Of a DNA stretch of 64,000 bases, positions 44,615 to 57,734 are shown piece after piece. A program made the translations under genes and the position numbers. Positions within the stretch are counted from its first letter, which is position 1; each line of letters begins with the position of its first letter. Source of the stretch: Piliocolobus tephrosceles (Eukaryota; Chordata; Mammalia; Primates; Cercopithecidae). The DNA is taken from positions 161,683,937 to 161,747,936 of the forward strand of contig NC_045436.1 of assembly GCF_002776525.5 (NCBI RefSeq), read 5' to 3'. Below the pieces are notes generated by a model, which saw only the letters and a program-made list of their open reading frames with translations, did not search any database and was not told the origin of the DNA.

Positions 44615-46610
44615 GTTTTCCTTCTCATACAACTTCTGCAGACAGAGGGCCATTCTCAACAGAGACACCTTTTAGCACCAAATTGGCCCACTAGCAGCCT
44701 AGCAGAAGCAAGGTGTGAATTCTATTAAAAGCACCTGTTTTTCTTAGTCACACTGGAGGCATTGCCAAATGGAGAACAAGCTGGGCTGCTCTAGGGTCTT
44801 TGGTGATCACTTCTCCACCTGAGTGAATTGGGCAGGCATGGAAGGCAATCTCCTAATGATCATTATGTCAGGGCTCCTGTTGATGAAAGCTTGAGTGAAG
44901 GACAGGATGTAGTTCTGTGGGGAAAGGGACCTGCTAATGTCTGCACAGCAGAGTTAAATGGACTCACCTAGACACTGGCCAAGCAGGCCTCCTGCTTGGA
45001 GGAGCAGATGCAGGTAGGCAGGCTCCAATGCAGGGACCTAAAAGGGACTGAGCTACCCAGATTGGGTCTCTTCTTCCAAACTTGTCAATCAGGTAGGTTC
45101 TCCAGCCATGAGATGAGGGAGGTATCAGATGGAGGAACAGTGTTACCCTACGGTGCCTTCTCCATGGAAACAAAGAAGTGAGGGATAAGTGGTCCTCCTA
45201 AACTCGTTGCAAGGTGTTCCTGAACCCGTTCTTTAGAGAGCTCGATGCAGAACTATCTTAATGTTGTCCTAGCACAAAGTCCCTGATACTTCTTGTTCTA
45301 GAGTGATAATCTTTATATTTCCTTATTTTTTGAACTCCAACATCCACTAACCTAGATTGTATGTGAGGCCATGAGGGCAGTGATTAGAAAGGAAAGGGGC
45401 AGGAAGTGCGGTTGTATGATGGGCGATCAGCTAGCAAGATGCGCATACTGGCATTAAAAAGAAACAACCCCAGAAATGACAGTGTCTTCAGGTAGATGAA
45501 AAATCTCAATAAAAGGAAGGTGCAGAGGGTATTTTGAAGGTGATGACTTTTTACAAAAGGACAAGGGGGGTACTAGGGGTGCTCTGGGGGAGGAGAATGT
45601 CCTGTGTATCTTCATATGAGCAGCTTGGGTAGGCTTTGTGTCTTGTTTTCTGGCAGGGACTAGCTCCACAGCATCTTCTCCCAACCCAGGTTCCTGCCCT
45701 CTTCTCCCTGTCACCTCCACTTTCTCTTCCCCGTGATCCTTTCCCCCTCGGCCTGTGGTCTGCATCCTGGGCAATGGAAATATTGCAATTAACACAATGG
45801 ATTCATTGCCTCCTGAGCCCTACACTGTATCCAGTGGGCCCCGCTGGTCCCCTTACCTCAACCAAGTCTCCGGAGACTTTCTGGACATGTCAGGGGTGTA
45901 CAGGCACCCACTTGCTATAGAGCCAGGGTATCGCATTGTCACCAGCCCCCTCCCCTCTTCGTTATTACCATTGATTGTTCTTCCTAATTGTTTTTTTCTT
46001 ATTCAATTCGTCTTCTAAGTTTTTATTCTAGAACAAAACCAGCTTCATTTCTGGTCACAGAGGCCTGTGCACAGCAGTCTGCGCTCCTCTTCAGAGCCCG
46101 GGGCTCTGGAAAGCCTCTTCTGGGAGGGAGATGGGGGAGGGAAGGTGCTGCTCGGGCAGTTCAGATGTCGGTGTCTGGCCAGCTCCGGAAGGCTGGCCCA
46201 CTCCAGAGTCTCGAACACAGATTCCCTGCTGAGTAGCGTGTTGAAGCCAGCAGACTGCCAGGCGGGCCCCCTGATGTTTGTAATACACAGATCCATATCA
46301 GCGTTATGAAGTTCCATATTAATATGATGCTAAATAGGGATTCTGACTCTGGGAAGAAGGGGATGCGGAGGCATTGAACGAGGTCACCAGTAAAAATGAA
46401 AGCCCCAGGACTGGAATAGCAGCAGACTTGCAGGTGACTGTCGAGATGCATTAGCAGTAGGGGAAAGCTCGAACAGCATCTGCCTGCATTATTCTTGGTT
46501 CCAGCCCAGTGCCCCTTCTCTCCTCTTTCTCATTGAATTTGATGCTTTATGGAAGCTGCAACGTCATAAAAATAACACTCTGCTGCATCCTTCACCCCGG
46601 GATCTCTAAG
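44615..46610. other. unique, relatively GC-rich non-coding sequence
   Basis: No clear repeats, except a weak L2-like word at 45340-45390. Many short ORFs on both strands; the one at 45755-46018 reads most protein-like, but I assign no function. Confidence 0.45.
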
Positions 46611-46614
46611 CCCT

Positions 46615-46770
46615 CTACGGACATTAATATTTATCGCTAGGAACCTGAGATGTCGGCTGAGAAATATTATCCCAATTTTACAGATGAGGAACTTGAGATT
46701 GGGTGGTTAAGTGACTTGGCAGAAGTCACTCCCTACCTACTGAGTGGTGGGGCCATGCCCTGGGACAGAT
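46615..46770 (-). repeat. MIR SINE
   Basis: 'tatcccaattttacagatga' followed by 'ggaacttgagattggg' and 'gtgacttggcagaagtcact' is a reverse MIR. Confidence 0.8.
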
Positions 46771-46774
46771 CCCA

Positions 46775-47555
46775 GAAAAGTATGTGGAGCCCTTGGAAGA
46801 ATGGGAGAACGCCCTTTGTTTAAACGGAAGAAAACAGAGTGTGCCCTGAACATGCTGGAGAAAGGCAAGACAAGCGGTCTCATCTTCTCCCTCTGACTTT
46901 TATTCCCCTCTTGTCAGGCCTGAGGGAGTTGACTCTCCTGGCCTGTTTAGATTTTCATTTCTCTGCCAACTTCACCAATTAAATCTGCCAGCTCAGAACT
47001 GTGGCTGGAGCATAGTGGACAGTTTCCATTATAGAACTTTCAGAAACTACGAAAGGACCCACTTGGGAGAAGGACGTCTTTAATGGTCAAGAAGAAGGGG
47101 AGCTTGCCACAGAAAGACAACAAAAAGACTCTCAGTCTGGAAAAGTGGAAGCCAGGACGAGAAGATCATCCAAATCAAAGGTGTCTTGAGGATTTTAGAG
47201 AAGATGAACCATTGTTTACAGATTAGGAATTCCAGAAGTATGGGCATATTTTCTTTAACTTGAAATTATTCAGGAGGAATAAAGCGTAGTTCTACATTTT
47301 TCTGTGTAAACAGAAGACAATCTATGCCTAGAAAAAATTACAAGGATTAAAAACTAAGAGTTTAAATGTATTTATAGACGAGGCCTTCATTTAGTAGGTA
47401 CATATCTGACTATTTGGGTTGGTAATATAGTCAATGCTAAAGTTTCAGTTTCTAGCACTTGGTGTTCTGGCTAAAGAAGATAACTGGACCAGGGATGGGG
47501 TGGTGCTTCATCCACCTATTCCTCATTTTTAGCCACTTGTAAAGCTCTGACAAAG
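46775..47555. other. unique non-coding sequence
   Basis: No gene or repeat recognised. Confidence 0.45.
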
Positions 47556-47559
47556 GACC

Positions 47560-47745
47560 ATGGGCTGTGTGGCACCAGGGATACAGAGCCACATAGAATG
47601 ATGCTTCTGCCCCGCCAGTGGGGGCCCCCAGGCTAGTTGGAGGAGGCAGACGTGCAAATGAATAATTATGGAATTGTGAGATGAGCTGTTGCAGAGATTG
47701 GTACACCATGCTATGGGAGCACAGTGGAAGTGATGATTCATGTTA
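47560..47745 (-). repeat. L2 LINE 3' region
   Basis: 'caccagggatacagagccac', 'ccccaggctagttggaggag', 'gcagacgtgcaaatgaataa' and 'ccatgctatgggagcacagt' follow the reverse L2 order closely. Confidence 0.8.
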
Positions 47746-47749
47746 GGGA

Positions 47750-49030
47750 AATTCTACTTGTAGATTGTGTTCTTCCCGGACTGGCCTTGATGAGGTTGGC
47801 ACATTTCACCTATTAAGAATTAGATGGTGACCACCTGGTTCATTTTATGGGTAAACAAAATCTGTTCTAAAACATTTGACCTAGTTAAACATAGTCATAT
47901 CCCATGAAATTTTCGGAGGTATCAAAAGCTGACATTCTCATGTCGAATCCTGCAGGTATTACAGTAGTGTCATTGTCACATGCAGGGCATCCTGAGAACT
48001 TTAGGGAAGGACGTCAAAGTTGCTTTCTGAGGGCCAAGTCATGTCACTTCTTTGTTTCTTAGGTTTTTATCAGTAATGTTAAAATAATGTCTTAGGATTG
48101 AATTTGCAAGGGACTTCGTTTATTGTTAGGAGCACAAATAGATAATAGGGTAAGTTTTGTGGCATGGTATGTTTACTTGGGTTCTGGGTCCTATGTTTGG
48201 TCAAAGCCTTGGCCAGACCTGATGTAGCCATCACCACTTCTTCCTGAAGTTTATATAGATGGCAAAGTGAAGTGAACAACATTAAATTAAGAATTGAGAC
48301 TGTGACCCTTCCAAACTCGATGGAACTCAAGATCTGGGCAGCTGGCCTGAACCAGGAGAAGGTGGTTGAGGACTCCTTTACCCATGCTGGGTGGAAGAAA
48401 ATGTCCTCCTTTCTTCTGGCTTCTGTTTCAGTTCCAGACCTTTCCTACCGTATCAACTGTGTGTGAGCATCAATTTAGAACCACCATTCAAAGAGAAAGG
48501 CCATAGAGGCTAGGATACTTGAGAGCCTGGAGACACCTCAGCAAGCTGAGTCAACAGCTTCAAGTCTTCCTTCTTTATACCCAAAGCACACTTCCCCAGA
48601 GTTTTATGGCTTAGTGTTTGGTCTGTCTCCTAATCCTGACTCCCCTTTGAAGGAGAAGTGAGTTGAGTCTGTCCACAAATATTTATTGCATTGAGAACAG
48701 TTCTTGGCACTTGGATGGATAAAGGATCTTCATCTTCCTCTGGTGGTTGGTAGGAGCCCAAAGGAAGTAGAACCAGGAGGGTTGTTGCCAGGCATTTTAT
48801 GTGGTTTTTAAGATGCTTGCTTAGCGTTCTCCTTGGCTAGACTTGCCTTATTCAGGGTGCACGAGATGCTTTTCCTGAGTTGCCTGAATGAATGGTATGA
48901 AGTCATCAGGCCAAACCTGACTCCTAGCCAAGGTGGCTGTTCTTTGGCACTGTGAATCCAACCCACATTCACTCACTCAAGGCTGAAACAGTGAAAAGTG
49001 GATCAGTTTGCAGAGGAAGTTTATGAGCTC
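47750..49030. other. unique non-coding sequence with a weak L2 tail
   Basis: 'cacaaatatttattgcattg' at 48674-48693 and 'cagttcttggcacttgg' just after suggest a short reverse L2 terminus. Otherwise nothing recognised. Confidence 0.4.
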
Positions 49031-49035
49031 TACCT

Positions 49036-49265
49036 TAGCATGGTGGTTAAGAGTGTGGATTCTAGGAGGTGGCCCTAAATTGACCCCTGTGGGACATTTG
49101 ATACATTCTTTAACTCTTTTCTTTTAACTCTTTTTCTTTATTTTTTTTAATAACAAATAACGATGTTTATGCCATGAGGATAATAATCAGCGTTGCAAGG
49201 ATTAAAGTAATTATGTATGTAACTATTTAACACAGTGCTTGATATGTGGTGGGTGCCTTTATGTT
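49036..49265 (+). repeat. MIR SINE (first of a tandem pair)
   Basis: 'agcatggtggttaagagtgt', 'gaggataataatcagcgttg', 'aacacagtgcttgatatgtg' span the element; a T-rich stretch disrupts the middle. Confidence 0.8.
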
Positions 49266-49267
49266 CT

Positions 49268-49410
49268 CATCTGTAAAATGGGGTTAAGTATTGTATAGAG
49301 CTCCCAGGGTTTTTTTGTTAAGATTAAATGGTTAATTCATGTGAAACACTGGCTTATAAAGTCTGGCATGTTGTGAGCACTCATTAAAGGCTATTTTTAC
49401 TAATACATGC
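49268..49410 (+). repeat. MIR SINE (second of a tandem pair)
   Basis: 'ctcatctgtaaaatggggtt', 'aagattaaatggttaattca', 'gttgtgagcactcattaaag': a 3' MIR half in the same orientation as the preceding one. Confidence 0.85.
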
Positions 49411-49414
49411 CCAA

Positions 49415-51264
49415 TGCTTTTATTTTTATAAATTAAAGATTTCCAAGAAAGACCTCATGAAGCACTTCCCTTTCACCTAGCGTAAAGAAAGATTTCATTT
49501 GAAACATCCAAGTGGCCAGGGCACTGTGATCAACCGACAATCTGAATGTGTAAGAAAGCACTCCCTTCAAATCCCTCCCTTTTAAAAAATTACCTCTTTC
49601 CCCAACCTTAGAAAGGCTTAAATATTAAAATAGCAAGGCTTGGGTGCTTTTGTTTTCATAGTGATTTTTGTTGTTGTTGTACAAAAGTACTTTTAAAAAT
49701 AGTGCAACCCAATAGTAGACAAATGTTTATCTGATTATATAGGCACATCAACCAAAAGAACATAATAAGGTAGAGTTACTAGAAATTCTAAACATGAAAA
49801 ACAGGCATATTAAAATGAATGAAAAATTATAGGTATTATTGCAGTAAGCTGCTTGTAATATTCTTTAACGGTGTATATTTCCTGAAATTGTTCTCCATAG
49901 TGGCTTGCTTGCAAAATGAAGGCTGATTTCCAGGATCTGCTTGTGTGGCAGTAAACACAACCAGCGAATACTTTCAACTTCTGTGTTTGTTTATTGTCTT
50001 TTTGGTTTGGTTTGTTTCTGCTTTTTAACTTTCCGGGCTTCAGTCAGATGAAGTTCAATCTTTATTCACATCTTCAGAGCTTGAAGCTGTGTGCTGCAGG
50101 TAAGCTCAAGAGTCTGTGAAAAATAGCTCTGTGATGATCCTTTCTGGAGGAGAGAAGCATTCATCATGCTCAGTGCTCTCTGGTGCCTGGTGCCTGCTGT
50201 GATGTCCAGGTGTGCTTGTGCATGGTGGCAGTGGGACACAGAAAGGCGACTCCAAAACTTATTCCTTCTAGAGCAGAGACGGCGGAATCAGAGAGCCAGG
50301 TGGACTGGGATTGCTGTGGCTTTGAAGGAAATGATAATTTTAGGCCACATTGCCCTAGATTTTGTGGCTCTGGGAATAATATGGAGCGAAGAGATCTTTG
50401 TTATAGAGGTGGAAGAAAGCTGGGGACTCCATAGGGGAGGGTAGGAGAAAAATTCTCCCATAGGGTGCTAGATCCAGATTTGCAAATGTGGTAGGAAAAC
50501 TGATTACATTTATTTGCTCTTCTGCATTGGGGGTTGTCTTTTCGGGGAAGTGACCCTTGTCAAGAGTGTGTGACAGCCACAGCTGTGCTTAGATGTGGGA
50601 TGTGGGAGTGATGGGCACGGGTGGAGAGTCAAGTACAGCTGAAGACAGTGGCTGTTCCTCCTTTGCTATCTCATGCACGTAAGAGACTCAGGGTGCTTTC
50701 CAGTAAGATGAATTGCCAAGTATGAAGTTTGAAAAGCACTCGCTTGTTTAGAGGAATGTTTGAAAACAGCTCACTTGCACTTGTCATAGGCACAATGCAT
50801 TCTGCAGTACACTTGGGTAAGCATTAATCCTCTAACACTGCAATTCCCACCTAAATAAATGATACTTTGGGTGGATTTGCATTGATACATTGGATAAATT
50901 CTGAGAAAAGTCCTGTAATCCATGAGTCTGGTGAGGCCAGATGCTGCTCTCCTTGAAAAGGTCAGCATAGCATTGCATTAAAAAACACAATTTTACGTTT
51001 TGCTTCTGGTAACTCATTATGAATGATATTCAGAGTTTTCCCCTTTTGATAGCCACAGTATTGGCATCTTCTCTTTGCTTAAAGTGGTGGGGCTTGATTG
51101 AAATAAACATGGAAATCAGCTTAAGGGATCTTTTGATGGGTTTCGTTGGTAAAACACAAAATACTACTGACCCTCAGTTCTACTCCCACCACCCACATAC
51201 CAAACACAGTCATTTTTCTTATTTTCTCTGGTTAGTTATATCACAGGAACTGAGTTCATAGTAC
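49415..51264. other. unique non-coding sequence
   Basis: 1.8 kb without recognised transposons. FOX-type words (GTGTTTGTTTATTG) at about 49984-49998. ORFs of 92 and 83 codons (50166-50444) overlap each other and have no recognised domain. Confidence 0.4.
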
Positions 51265-51274
51265 GTGCTCTAAT

Positions 51275-51579
51275 TTTTTTTTTTTTTTTTTTTTTATGAG
51301 ACGGAGTCTCACTCTATCACCCAGGCTGGAGTGCAATGCCATGATCTCAGCTCACTGCAACCTCTGCCTTCCGGGTTCAAGTGATTCTCCTGCCGCAGCC
51401 TCCCTAGTAGCTGGGATTACAGGCGCGTGCCACCATGCCCAGCTAATTTTGTATTTTCAGTAGAGACAAGGTTTCTCCATGTTGGCCAGGCTGGTCTCGA
51501 ACTCCCGATCTCAGGTGATCCACCCACTCGGCTTCCCAAAGTGCTGGGATTACAGGCCTGAGCCACCACGCCTGGCCAT
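51275..51579 (-). mobile_element. AluS-type element with target-site duplication
   Basis: T-tail, then 'gagacggagtctcactctat', ending 'gagccaccacgcctggcca'. The 10-bp duplication GTGCTCTAAT is exact at 51265-51274 and 51580-51589. Confidence 0.96.
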
Positions 51580-51589
51580 GTGCTCTAAT

Positions 51590-52765
51590 CTTTAGTTTTA
51601 TCTTTGTCTCTCAGCCGCGTTTCTCACTCGTTGACCTGAACTTGTCCCTTTTGTTTCCGTTTCCAAATTTACTGTTTATCTCATAAACAAGAGGAGAGGG
51701 TCACAAATCAATGGCTGTCTGGGTATGTGGTGGGACGAGGGTCTATAATTCAGACTTGTTTGTGAGTGTGTAGACGGCAGAAGTAAATTAGCTTGCAGAT
51801 TTCAGGAGAGACTGTTATCAGTGTCCTCTGCCAGGGATCATGCAGAGTGCCAAATTACAATTGATTTCTCAATAAAATTGAGTTCAACCTTCCCCAACAT
51901 AATCCGAGACAGAAATGACAGAGAACTGTCTCACTTTAAAAATTTTATTCTTTTCAGTCAATTTTGTTCTTGGAGGTTTATTATTGTGATTAGCCTTGGA
52001 CCATGAGATACTCACCTCCCCTGCCTTCCTAGACTTCACAAAGCAGTCAGAGTCAGCTGAGCAAGAGCAGGAGCCATGGGCTGGCCCCCGGGCCACCCCT
52101 CTGGGGCGGGGCTTCTCACTGGGTACCACGTGAAGATGCTATTGGCTTTTAAGGTCCAAAAGTACAAGAGTTCGCTGTCTGTTTCAAATGAATCCTGTGC
52201 TCAGAGCATCAGGGGCTGTTTCCAGCAGGTTGCTTCCCTTCTCTCCAATCAATCACTCGCTTCCCTCTCTCTCTCTCACGCATGTGCACACTCAAACGCG
52301 TACATGCGCTCCCCCTGCCTTCTGCTCAGAGCCCATTGCTTTGGGAACCACCAACCACCCAACCTAATTAAAACACGTTTTTCCAATTGCTGGAGCAATT
52401 CCCTGAGTGCTGTGCCTCGCCACCACCACACTGGGCCTGCTCAGCTCACTACCTGTATTGAGCTTCCAAAGAGGCTCATCTCACTGCAAAAGAAGTGAAT
52501 CCATTTCATATTGCTTTGCATTCTGGGATTGAAGTCCTGCATCTTACTCTCAGGAAGCCAGCCTCTTCTAAGGAGTAGAGATGTACACACGTGGGGTTAA
52601 TAGCACATCACTACCTCCTCCACCACTACCAAGGCTTTTCCTGCCATCTATGCCAATGGTTCAACATTCAATAAATGATTACAGTGGGCCAGCACTATGC
52701 TAAATAATTTTGTTTCATTTTGATTTATGTCATTGCTCCCCTTTTCTTCAGCTGGCTGTCCCCAT
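51590..52765. other. unique non-coding sequence
   Basis: No repeat recognised. It holds the longest ORF of the window (140 codons, 52076-52498), which is low-complexity, Ser/His-rich and without family features. Confidence 0.45.
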
Positions 52766-53478
52766 GACTTTTTTTTTTTTAAACCATCTTAGCCTTTTTG
52801 AAGTGTACAGTTCAGTGGTATTTAGTATATCCACATTGCTGTATAACCATCACCACAATCCATCTCCAGAACTCTTTTCACCTTGAAAAGCAGAAACCCT
52901 ATATCCATTAAATAAAAATGTTCCATCATTTCTCCCCACCACCTAGCCCCCGGCAACCACGGTTCTACTTTCTGTCTCTATGAATTGACTAGGTATTTTG
53001 TATAAGAAGAATCATAAGATGTTTATTGTTTTGAGACTCATTTATTTCACTCAGCATAGTGTCTTTAAGTTTCATCCAAGCTGTAGCACGTGTCAGAATG
53101 TTCTCCCTTTTTAAGGCTAAATAATATTTCATTGTATTTGTGACATTTTGCTTTTCCATTCATCAATTGATGGACGCTTGAGTTACTTCCACCGTTGGGC
53201 TCTTGTGAATAATCATGCTGTAAACAGGTGTAAAGATATCTCTTTTTAAGACCCTGATTTCAGTTCTTTGTGGGTATATACCTGGAATTGGAATTGCTGG
53301 ATCATATGGAAATTCGATGTGTAATTTTTCGAGGAACCACCATGCAGTTTTTCACAGTGGTTGCATCATTTTACACTCCACCAATAGTGCACAAGGGGCC
53401 CAATTTCATCACATCCTTATCCATATTTGTCATTTTCAGGGTTTTTTGTTCACAGTTGCCATCTTAATGGTGTGAGAT
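52766..53478 (-). repeat. L1 LINE (L1MA/L1PB age), ORF2 end and 3' region
   Basis: Reverse L1 text: 'gaagtgtacagttcagtggt', 'gctgtataaccatcaccaca', 'ttgtgggtatatacctggaa', 'ttggaattgctggatcatat', 'agtggttgcatcattttaca'. Degenerate, no intact ORF. Confidence 0.9.
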
Positions 53479-53484
53479 GGTATG

Positions 53485-53635
53485 ATAAGTACTCTATATG
53501 CCTCACAACAACTATGCAGTAGATAGTATTATATTCCTCATTTTACAGATCAGGAAATTAAGGCTTGGAGATGTCAAATAAATCATTCAAGCCTGCACAG
53601 CTGGTTTTATTCAAGTCTATCTGACTCTAGAGCCA
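53485..53635 (-). repeat. MIR SINE
   Basis: 'tattcctcattttacagatc', 'aggaaattaaggcttggaga' and 'tctatctgactctagagcc' give a reverse MIR, abutting the L1. Confidence 0.88.
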
Positions 53636-54084
53636 TTCTAGGAAAAATAAGGGCCCTATTCTATGTGCTGGCCATATTGACAACAGATCAACAGAAAAAT
53701 GAGTGCTTTTCTTTTTCCTTTTAATGGCTAAAATTGCCACATGCCTTCTCAGGGAAACAGAACTCTGCTCATTGAATATGAGCACAAAGAAGACATTCTT
53801 CCTTTATTATTCTAAGCAAAGCAAAGGAAAAATAAGCTGAGCAACAATGGGATAATTTATTTTCCGTGCCATACTAACTTTCCTAACTGGGCAAGCAAGG
53901 ACCGACCCAGTGACTTCTCCTAGGGGTGGCGGCAGAATGGCTATTTTCTAACAGCCTAAGCAGAACATGTCTTTAAAAAGAAGAATTGATAGCCCAGAGA
54001 GTATTGTCTTAGATCCAAGGTCAAAGGCATAAACATACACTTATGCATTTCATTCCCACCTGTGAAACTTCTGCTTAGCAGTTC

Positions 54085-54205
54085 CAGATTGGATTCCTAA
54101 ATCTGCCACTTCTTAGCTTGGCAGACTTTAGGAAAATGTGTTCACCTATTTGAAGCTCAGTTTTCTCATCTATAAAATGGGAATAAAAATACCTTGTTTA
54201 TAACA
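54085..54205 (+). repeat. MIR SINE
   Basis: 'atctgccacttcttagcttg', 'cagttttctcatctataaaa', 'tgggaataaaaatacc' follow MIR order. Confidence 0.87.
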
Positions 54206-55100
54206 TCGCTCCTCTTCTTCCCAAAGAAAGAGTGAGAACAAAACAAACAAACTTCTTATGTGTGTTAGAAAATCAAGCTTGGTACCACCACTGCTCTCTC
54301 TGGTTCAGCTTGACACAAGTGTTCCCTCATGCAGACTGACTTAATCACTAAAAGACCTTGGGAACAGAATGTCCCAGCTGAGATGCGACTTGGTACCAGG
54401 CTACAGTGGGGAAGTAGGAGGGCACAGCAATGCTTTCCTACCTGGAGGAGGATACAAACGAGCAGACTGGAACAGGGGAAATCCAGGGGCCTGGCCCAGT
54501 CTTGGATTTAGTCAACTTGAACTATGACGTGGGGCAGCCAGTGCTCCCAACTGAAGTTCCTGTTGAATTCTATAAAATGAAGAGCTTACTTTTCCCAATA
54601 AGTCAATGTAGCTTTCTTAATCTTTCTGCCAGGTTAACATAATTCTGTCTTTTGATCACTTTTGTGGCTCTATTTCTTATATCTGTGCTCCCATGAAATG
54701 AATTCTTATACATAAATGCTTAGCACTTTTCTTGGCATGTATAGTTGTTCGATAAATATATTTTCTTTATTTCTCCCTCCTTCCTTCCACCCCTCCTACT
54801 TGTACCCTGGAATTGAGAAAGGTTCGAAACTAAGGCTTACAGAACTGTTTCTGGCTGCATGCTCATTTCATGTTTCATCACGATCCAGACCTAATTCACC
54901 ACTACTTCTTGAATGAAGATGGGTGGTCATTATACAGTATCCTGAACAGGTGAAATAAGTCCCCAAGGATGTGGGAGCCCGTGAAATAGAACTGTGCTTT
55001 CACAATCAGTACATTCTGGAATCACACAGCTATGGGCTGGAACCCAAGTTCCCCAAGTCATGTGAGTGAGGCACATTCTAGAGCCTTGTTAAAGATCTCA
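54206..55100. other. unique non-coding sequence with a weak L2 tail
   Basis: 'aaatgcttagcacttttctt' near 54715 resembles an L2 or MIR terminus. No gene recognised. Confidence 0.4.
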
Positions 55101-55104
55101 GGTT

Positions 55105-55350
55105 CTCAAGTCTTTACCCGTTTAAATTCCAGTTCTGCCGCGTAGCAGCTGCACGATCTGGGGTGACGTTTAGGCTCCTTCTTATGTTTCAACTTCTTCA
55201 TCAGTAAAAAGGGATAGTGATAGAACTGAATTCACAGGGTTGTTGGGAGGATTAAATGCAATGACACATAATGAAGCATTTAGGGCAATGCCTAATGCAA
55301 TTTAGTAATATTGTGCTTATTGCTGCTGCTACTATGATTATTATTTCTAC
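55105..55350 (+). repeat. MIR SINE
   Basis: 'ttccagttctgccgcgtagc', 'ttcttcatcagtaaaaaggg', 'cagggttgttgggaggatta' and 'gcaatgcctaatgcaattta' span the element. Confidence 0.87.
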
Positions 55351-55354
55351 AGTA

Positions 55355-56390
55355 ACTACTGCTGCTATGATGGAGTCCACTGCCTGCTTCAAAGCATTAC
55401 TCATTTTATGACTATTTCTTGTATTCAGATATATCCTGTGAAAGACACCTTAAAGCACAGTTGCTAGATACTATGTACTGACATCAAGTTCTGAAGGGAT
55501 TCTACTTCTGTTGTTTAAATAGAATTTCTCATACTATTAATAAAGTATGTTAATATGAACTCATTTGCTAGTTGAATGAGATTATGTTTTTACCATGGGA
55601 GTTAAATATATGTATAAAATGTAAATTACGTAAAATTTTTACTCGGTTGAAAAGATATCTTTAAACACCTACCACACTACAGTGTAACTTATTCCAGGCT
55701 ACAAATAAGATTAGTGACAAAGAGACGAAAATAGTATTTAAAACCCTAAATGGACATGCATAAGCATAAACGTTGAAAATTTCAAGTGGAATAAACATTT
55801 CCAAAATACTTTCCTTTTTTAGCAAGACGTGGATAAATGGGCTATCTCAGATGGGTTACTTCCTCTAACAAACGTGTGTTATAAGTGCACATATAGTGTA
55901 TTTTTTTTTTTACAAGAAGGATATTAAGAAGGATGTGTTTCACTTCCTCCCAGACACCACCTCTCCTCAGTAGCAAATAATAAGGCACATATAAAAATGA
56001 GCATTTCTTTTCCCCTTAGGAAACCTCTTCTTAAAATCACATTCAGATTCTTATAATTCCAGTGCCCCAAACAGCTGGTTCTATTCTCTAATCCTTTTTC
56101 CATTAGAGATTTCAACACTACTTTGAGCAACACTGGTTAACTCATGACCCAAATCTCCTTAATCCAGGGAAACCATAATGTTAGATCAGTAACTAGTGTA
56201 TATTTTTCTAATTTACTCCACACATTTTCTTGCTCCTTTCATATCTTCATGGTGTTCTGATGATTAAGGCAGCATTACATCCAGAGATTTGGTTGACTGT
56301 GGTTGGTGGTAAGTTAGCAGTTGAAGGAGCAAGCCTTAGATTTATTTTTGACTCAGTACCTGGCACCAGATAATATGTTTTAAATAACAA
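55355..56390. other. unique AT-rich non-coding sequence
   Basis: No gene or repeat recognised. Confidence 0.45.
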
Positions 56391-56394
56391 TTGT

Positions 56395-56610
56395 GGTTTA
56401 ATGAGAAATTTATGGAGCCCCAGTCAGATGCTAACAGCTTTAAGCATGTTATCTCATTTAATCTCCACAACTAACCTGAGGCTTGATCCCCATATTACAA
56501 ATGAGGAAACTGAGGCACAGAGAGATGAAGTATCTTGCATCGTGTCACACACTAAATGGCTGAGATTCGAACCCACCTACGTCTGACTGTGAAACCTTTA
56601 TTCTTATTCA
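56395..56610 (-). repeat. MIR SINE
   Basis: 'cccatattacaaatgaggaa', 'actgaggcacagagagatga' and 'ctgagattcgaacccaccta' are a well-preserved reverse MIR. Confidence 0.92.
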
Positions 56611-56614
56611 CCAT

Positions 56615-57233
56615 AAATATATTTTTTGGATGGATGGGGAGAGATTCCTCTAAAATTCCATTTTAGTTATCACAAAGAGTTAGGGTAGATGGACCCTGTC
56701 TTACTTTTTCTTTCTTATTGCTCCTCATTCTTTCCTTAGGATACTCCTAAGGCCTAAAGAAAGGTTTGGTGGTCATCAAAGCCAGTACTTAGCCTTTTAT
56801 GTATGCAACTTTCACCCATATTATCCCACTTTCTCTTGTAGTTTGCTCTTTTCACACATCTATGTTTGTTGCACAACTTAAAACTAATTCCTTAGGCTAT
56901 TTGAGTAAGCCTTTGGATCTCTATTTGATTTATATTCTGAATGAGAGTTTAAAAACCTTAAATTAACTGGATAGAGGTGTTGGTTGGAACTTCTTATTAT
57001 CAGAGAACTTGAGAGTAAGAAAAATTGCTGGACTTAAAAAAAAAAAATCTATGTACACCACAGGAGATTCTTTGGAATGACTTCTATAAATCGAAATGTT
57101 TATTTACCACATTAGCTAAAATAACTCAGAGGAAGATATTGAAACAAGACATGAAGAAAAGAAGGCACAATCAGTGTGCCTGGCCACACAGGGGTGAATG
57201 AAAATAAAATGAGCGCACTGGAAATGTAGACTT
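56615..57233. other. unique AT-rich non-coding sequence
   Basis: No gene or repeat recognised. Confidence 0.45.
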
Positions 57234-57244
57234 TTTCCAGGAAA

Positions 57245-57561
57245 GTTTTGTTTGTTTGTTTGTTTGTTTGTTTGTTTTCAAGATGGAGTCTCACTCTGTT
57301 GCCCAGGCTGGAGTGCAGTGATGCCACCTCAGTTCACTGCAACCTCTGCCTCCAGGGTTCAAGTGATTCTCCTGCCTCAGCCTCCCAAGTAGCTGGGATT
57401 ACAGGTGTGCACCATCATGCCCAGCTAATTTTTGTGTTTTTAGTAAAGACGGGGTTTCACCGTGTTGGCTAGTCTGGTCTCGAAGTCCTGACCTCAGGCG
57501 ATCCACCTGCCTCAGCCTCCCAAAGTGCTGGGATTACAGGCGTGAACCACCACGACTGGTC
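57245..57561 (-). mobile_element. AluS-type element with (TTTG)n tail
   Basis: The tail is seven to eight TTTG units, then 'atggagtctcactctgttgc', ending 'cgtgaaccaccacgactggt'. TTTCCAGGAAA (57234-57244) and TTTCCAGGGAAA (from 57562) are the target-site duplication. Confidence 0.95.
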
Positions 57562-57639
57562 TTTCCAGGGAAAATTATATGGAGCCTGATTCTACTTGAG
57601 AAGCCATACCATCCCCATCAAGTTCAGCTTTTCTACACA

Positions 57640-57730
57640 CTTCCTTCACTCATTCATTTATTCATTCTTACATTTATTCATTGTGAGAACATCTGCATGC
57701 CTACTACGTAACAGCTGCTTTGTCAAGCTC
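57640..57730 (-). repeat. L2 LINE 3' tail with ATTC repeats
   Basis: 'cactcattcatttattcatt' followed by 'gcctactacgtaacagctgc' is a reverse L2 terminus. Confidence 0.6.
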
Positions 57731-57734
57731 AAAC

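Noticed and set aside
52076..52498. Longest ORF in the window (140 codons, +)
   Set aside because: Ser/His/Leu-rich, low-complexity in the middle (CT/CA-rich DNA), no domain and no splice context. The length is within chance for 64 kb in six frames.
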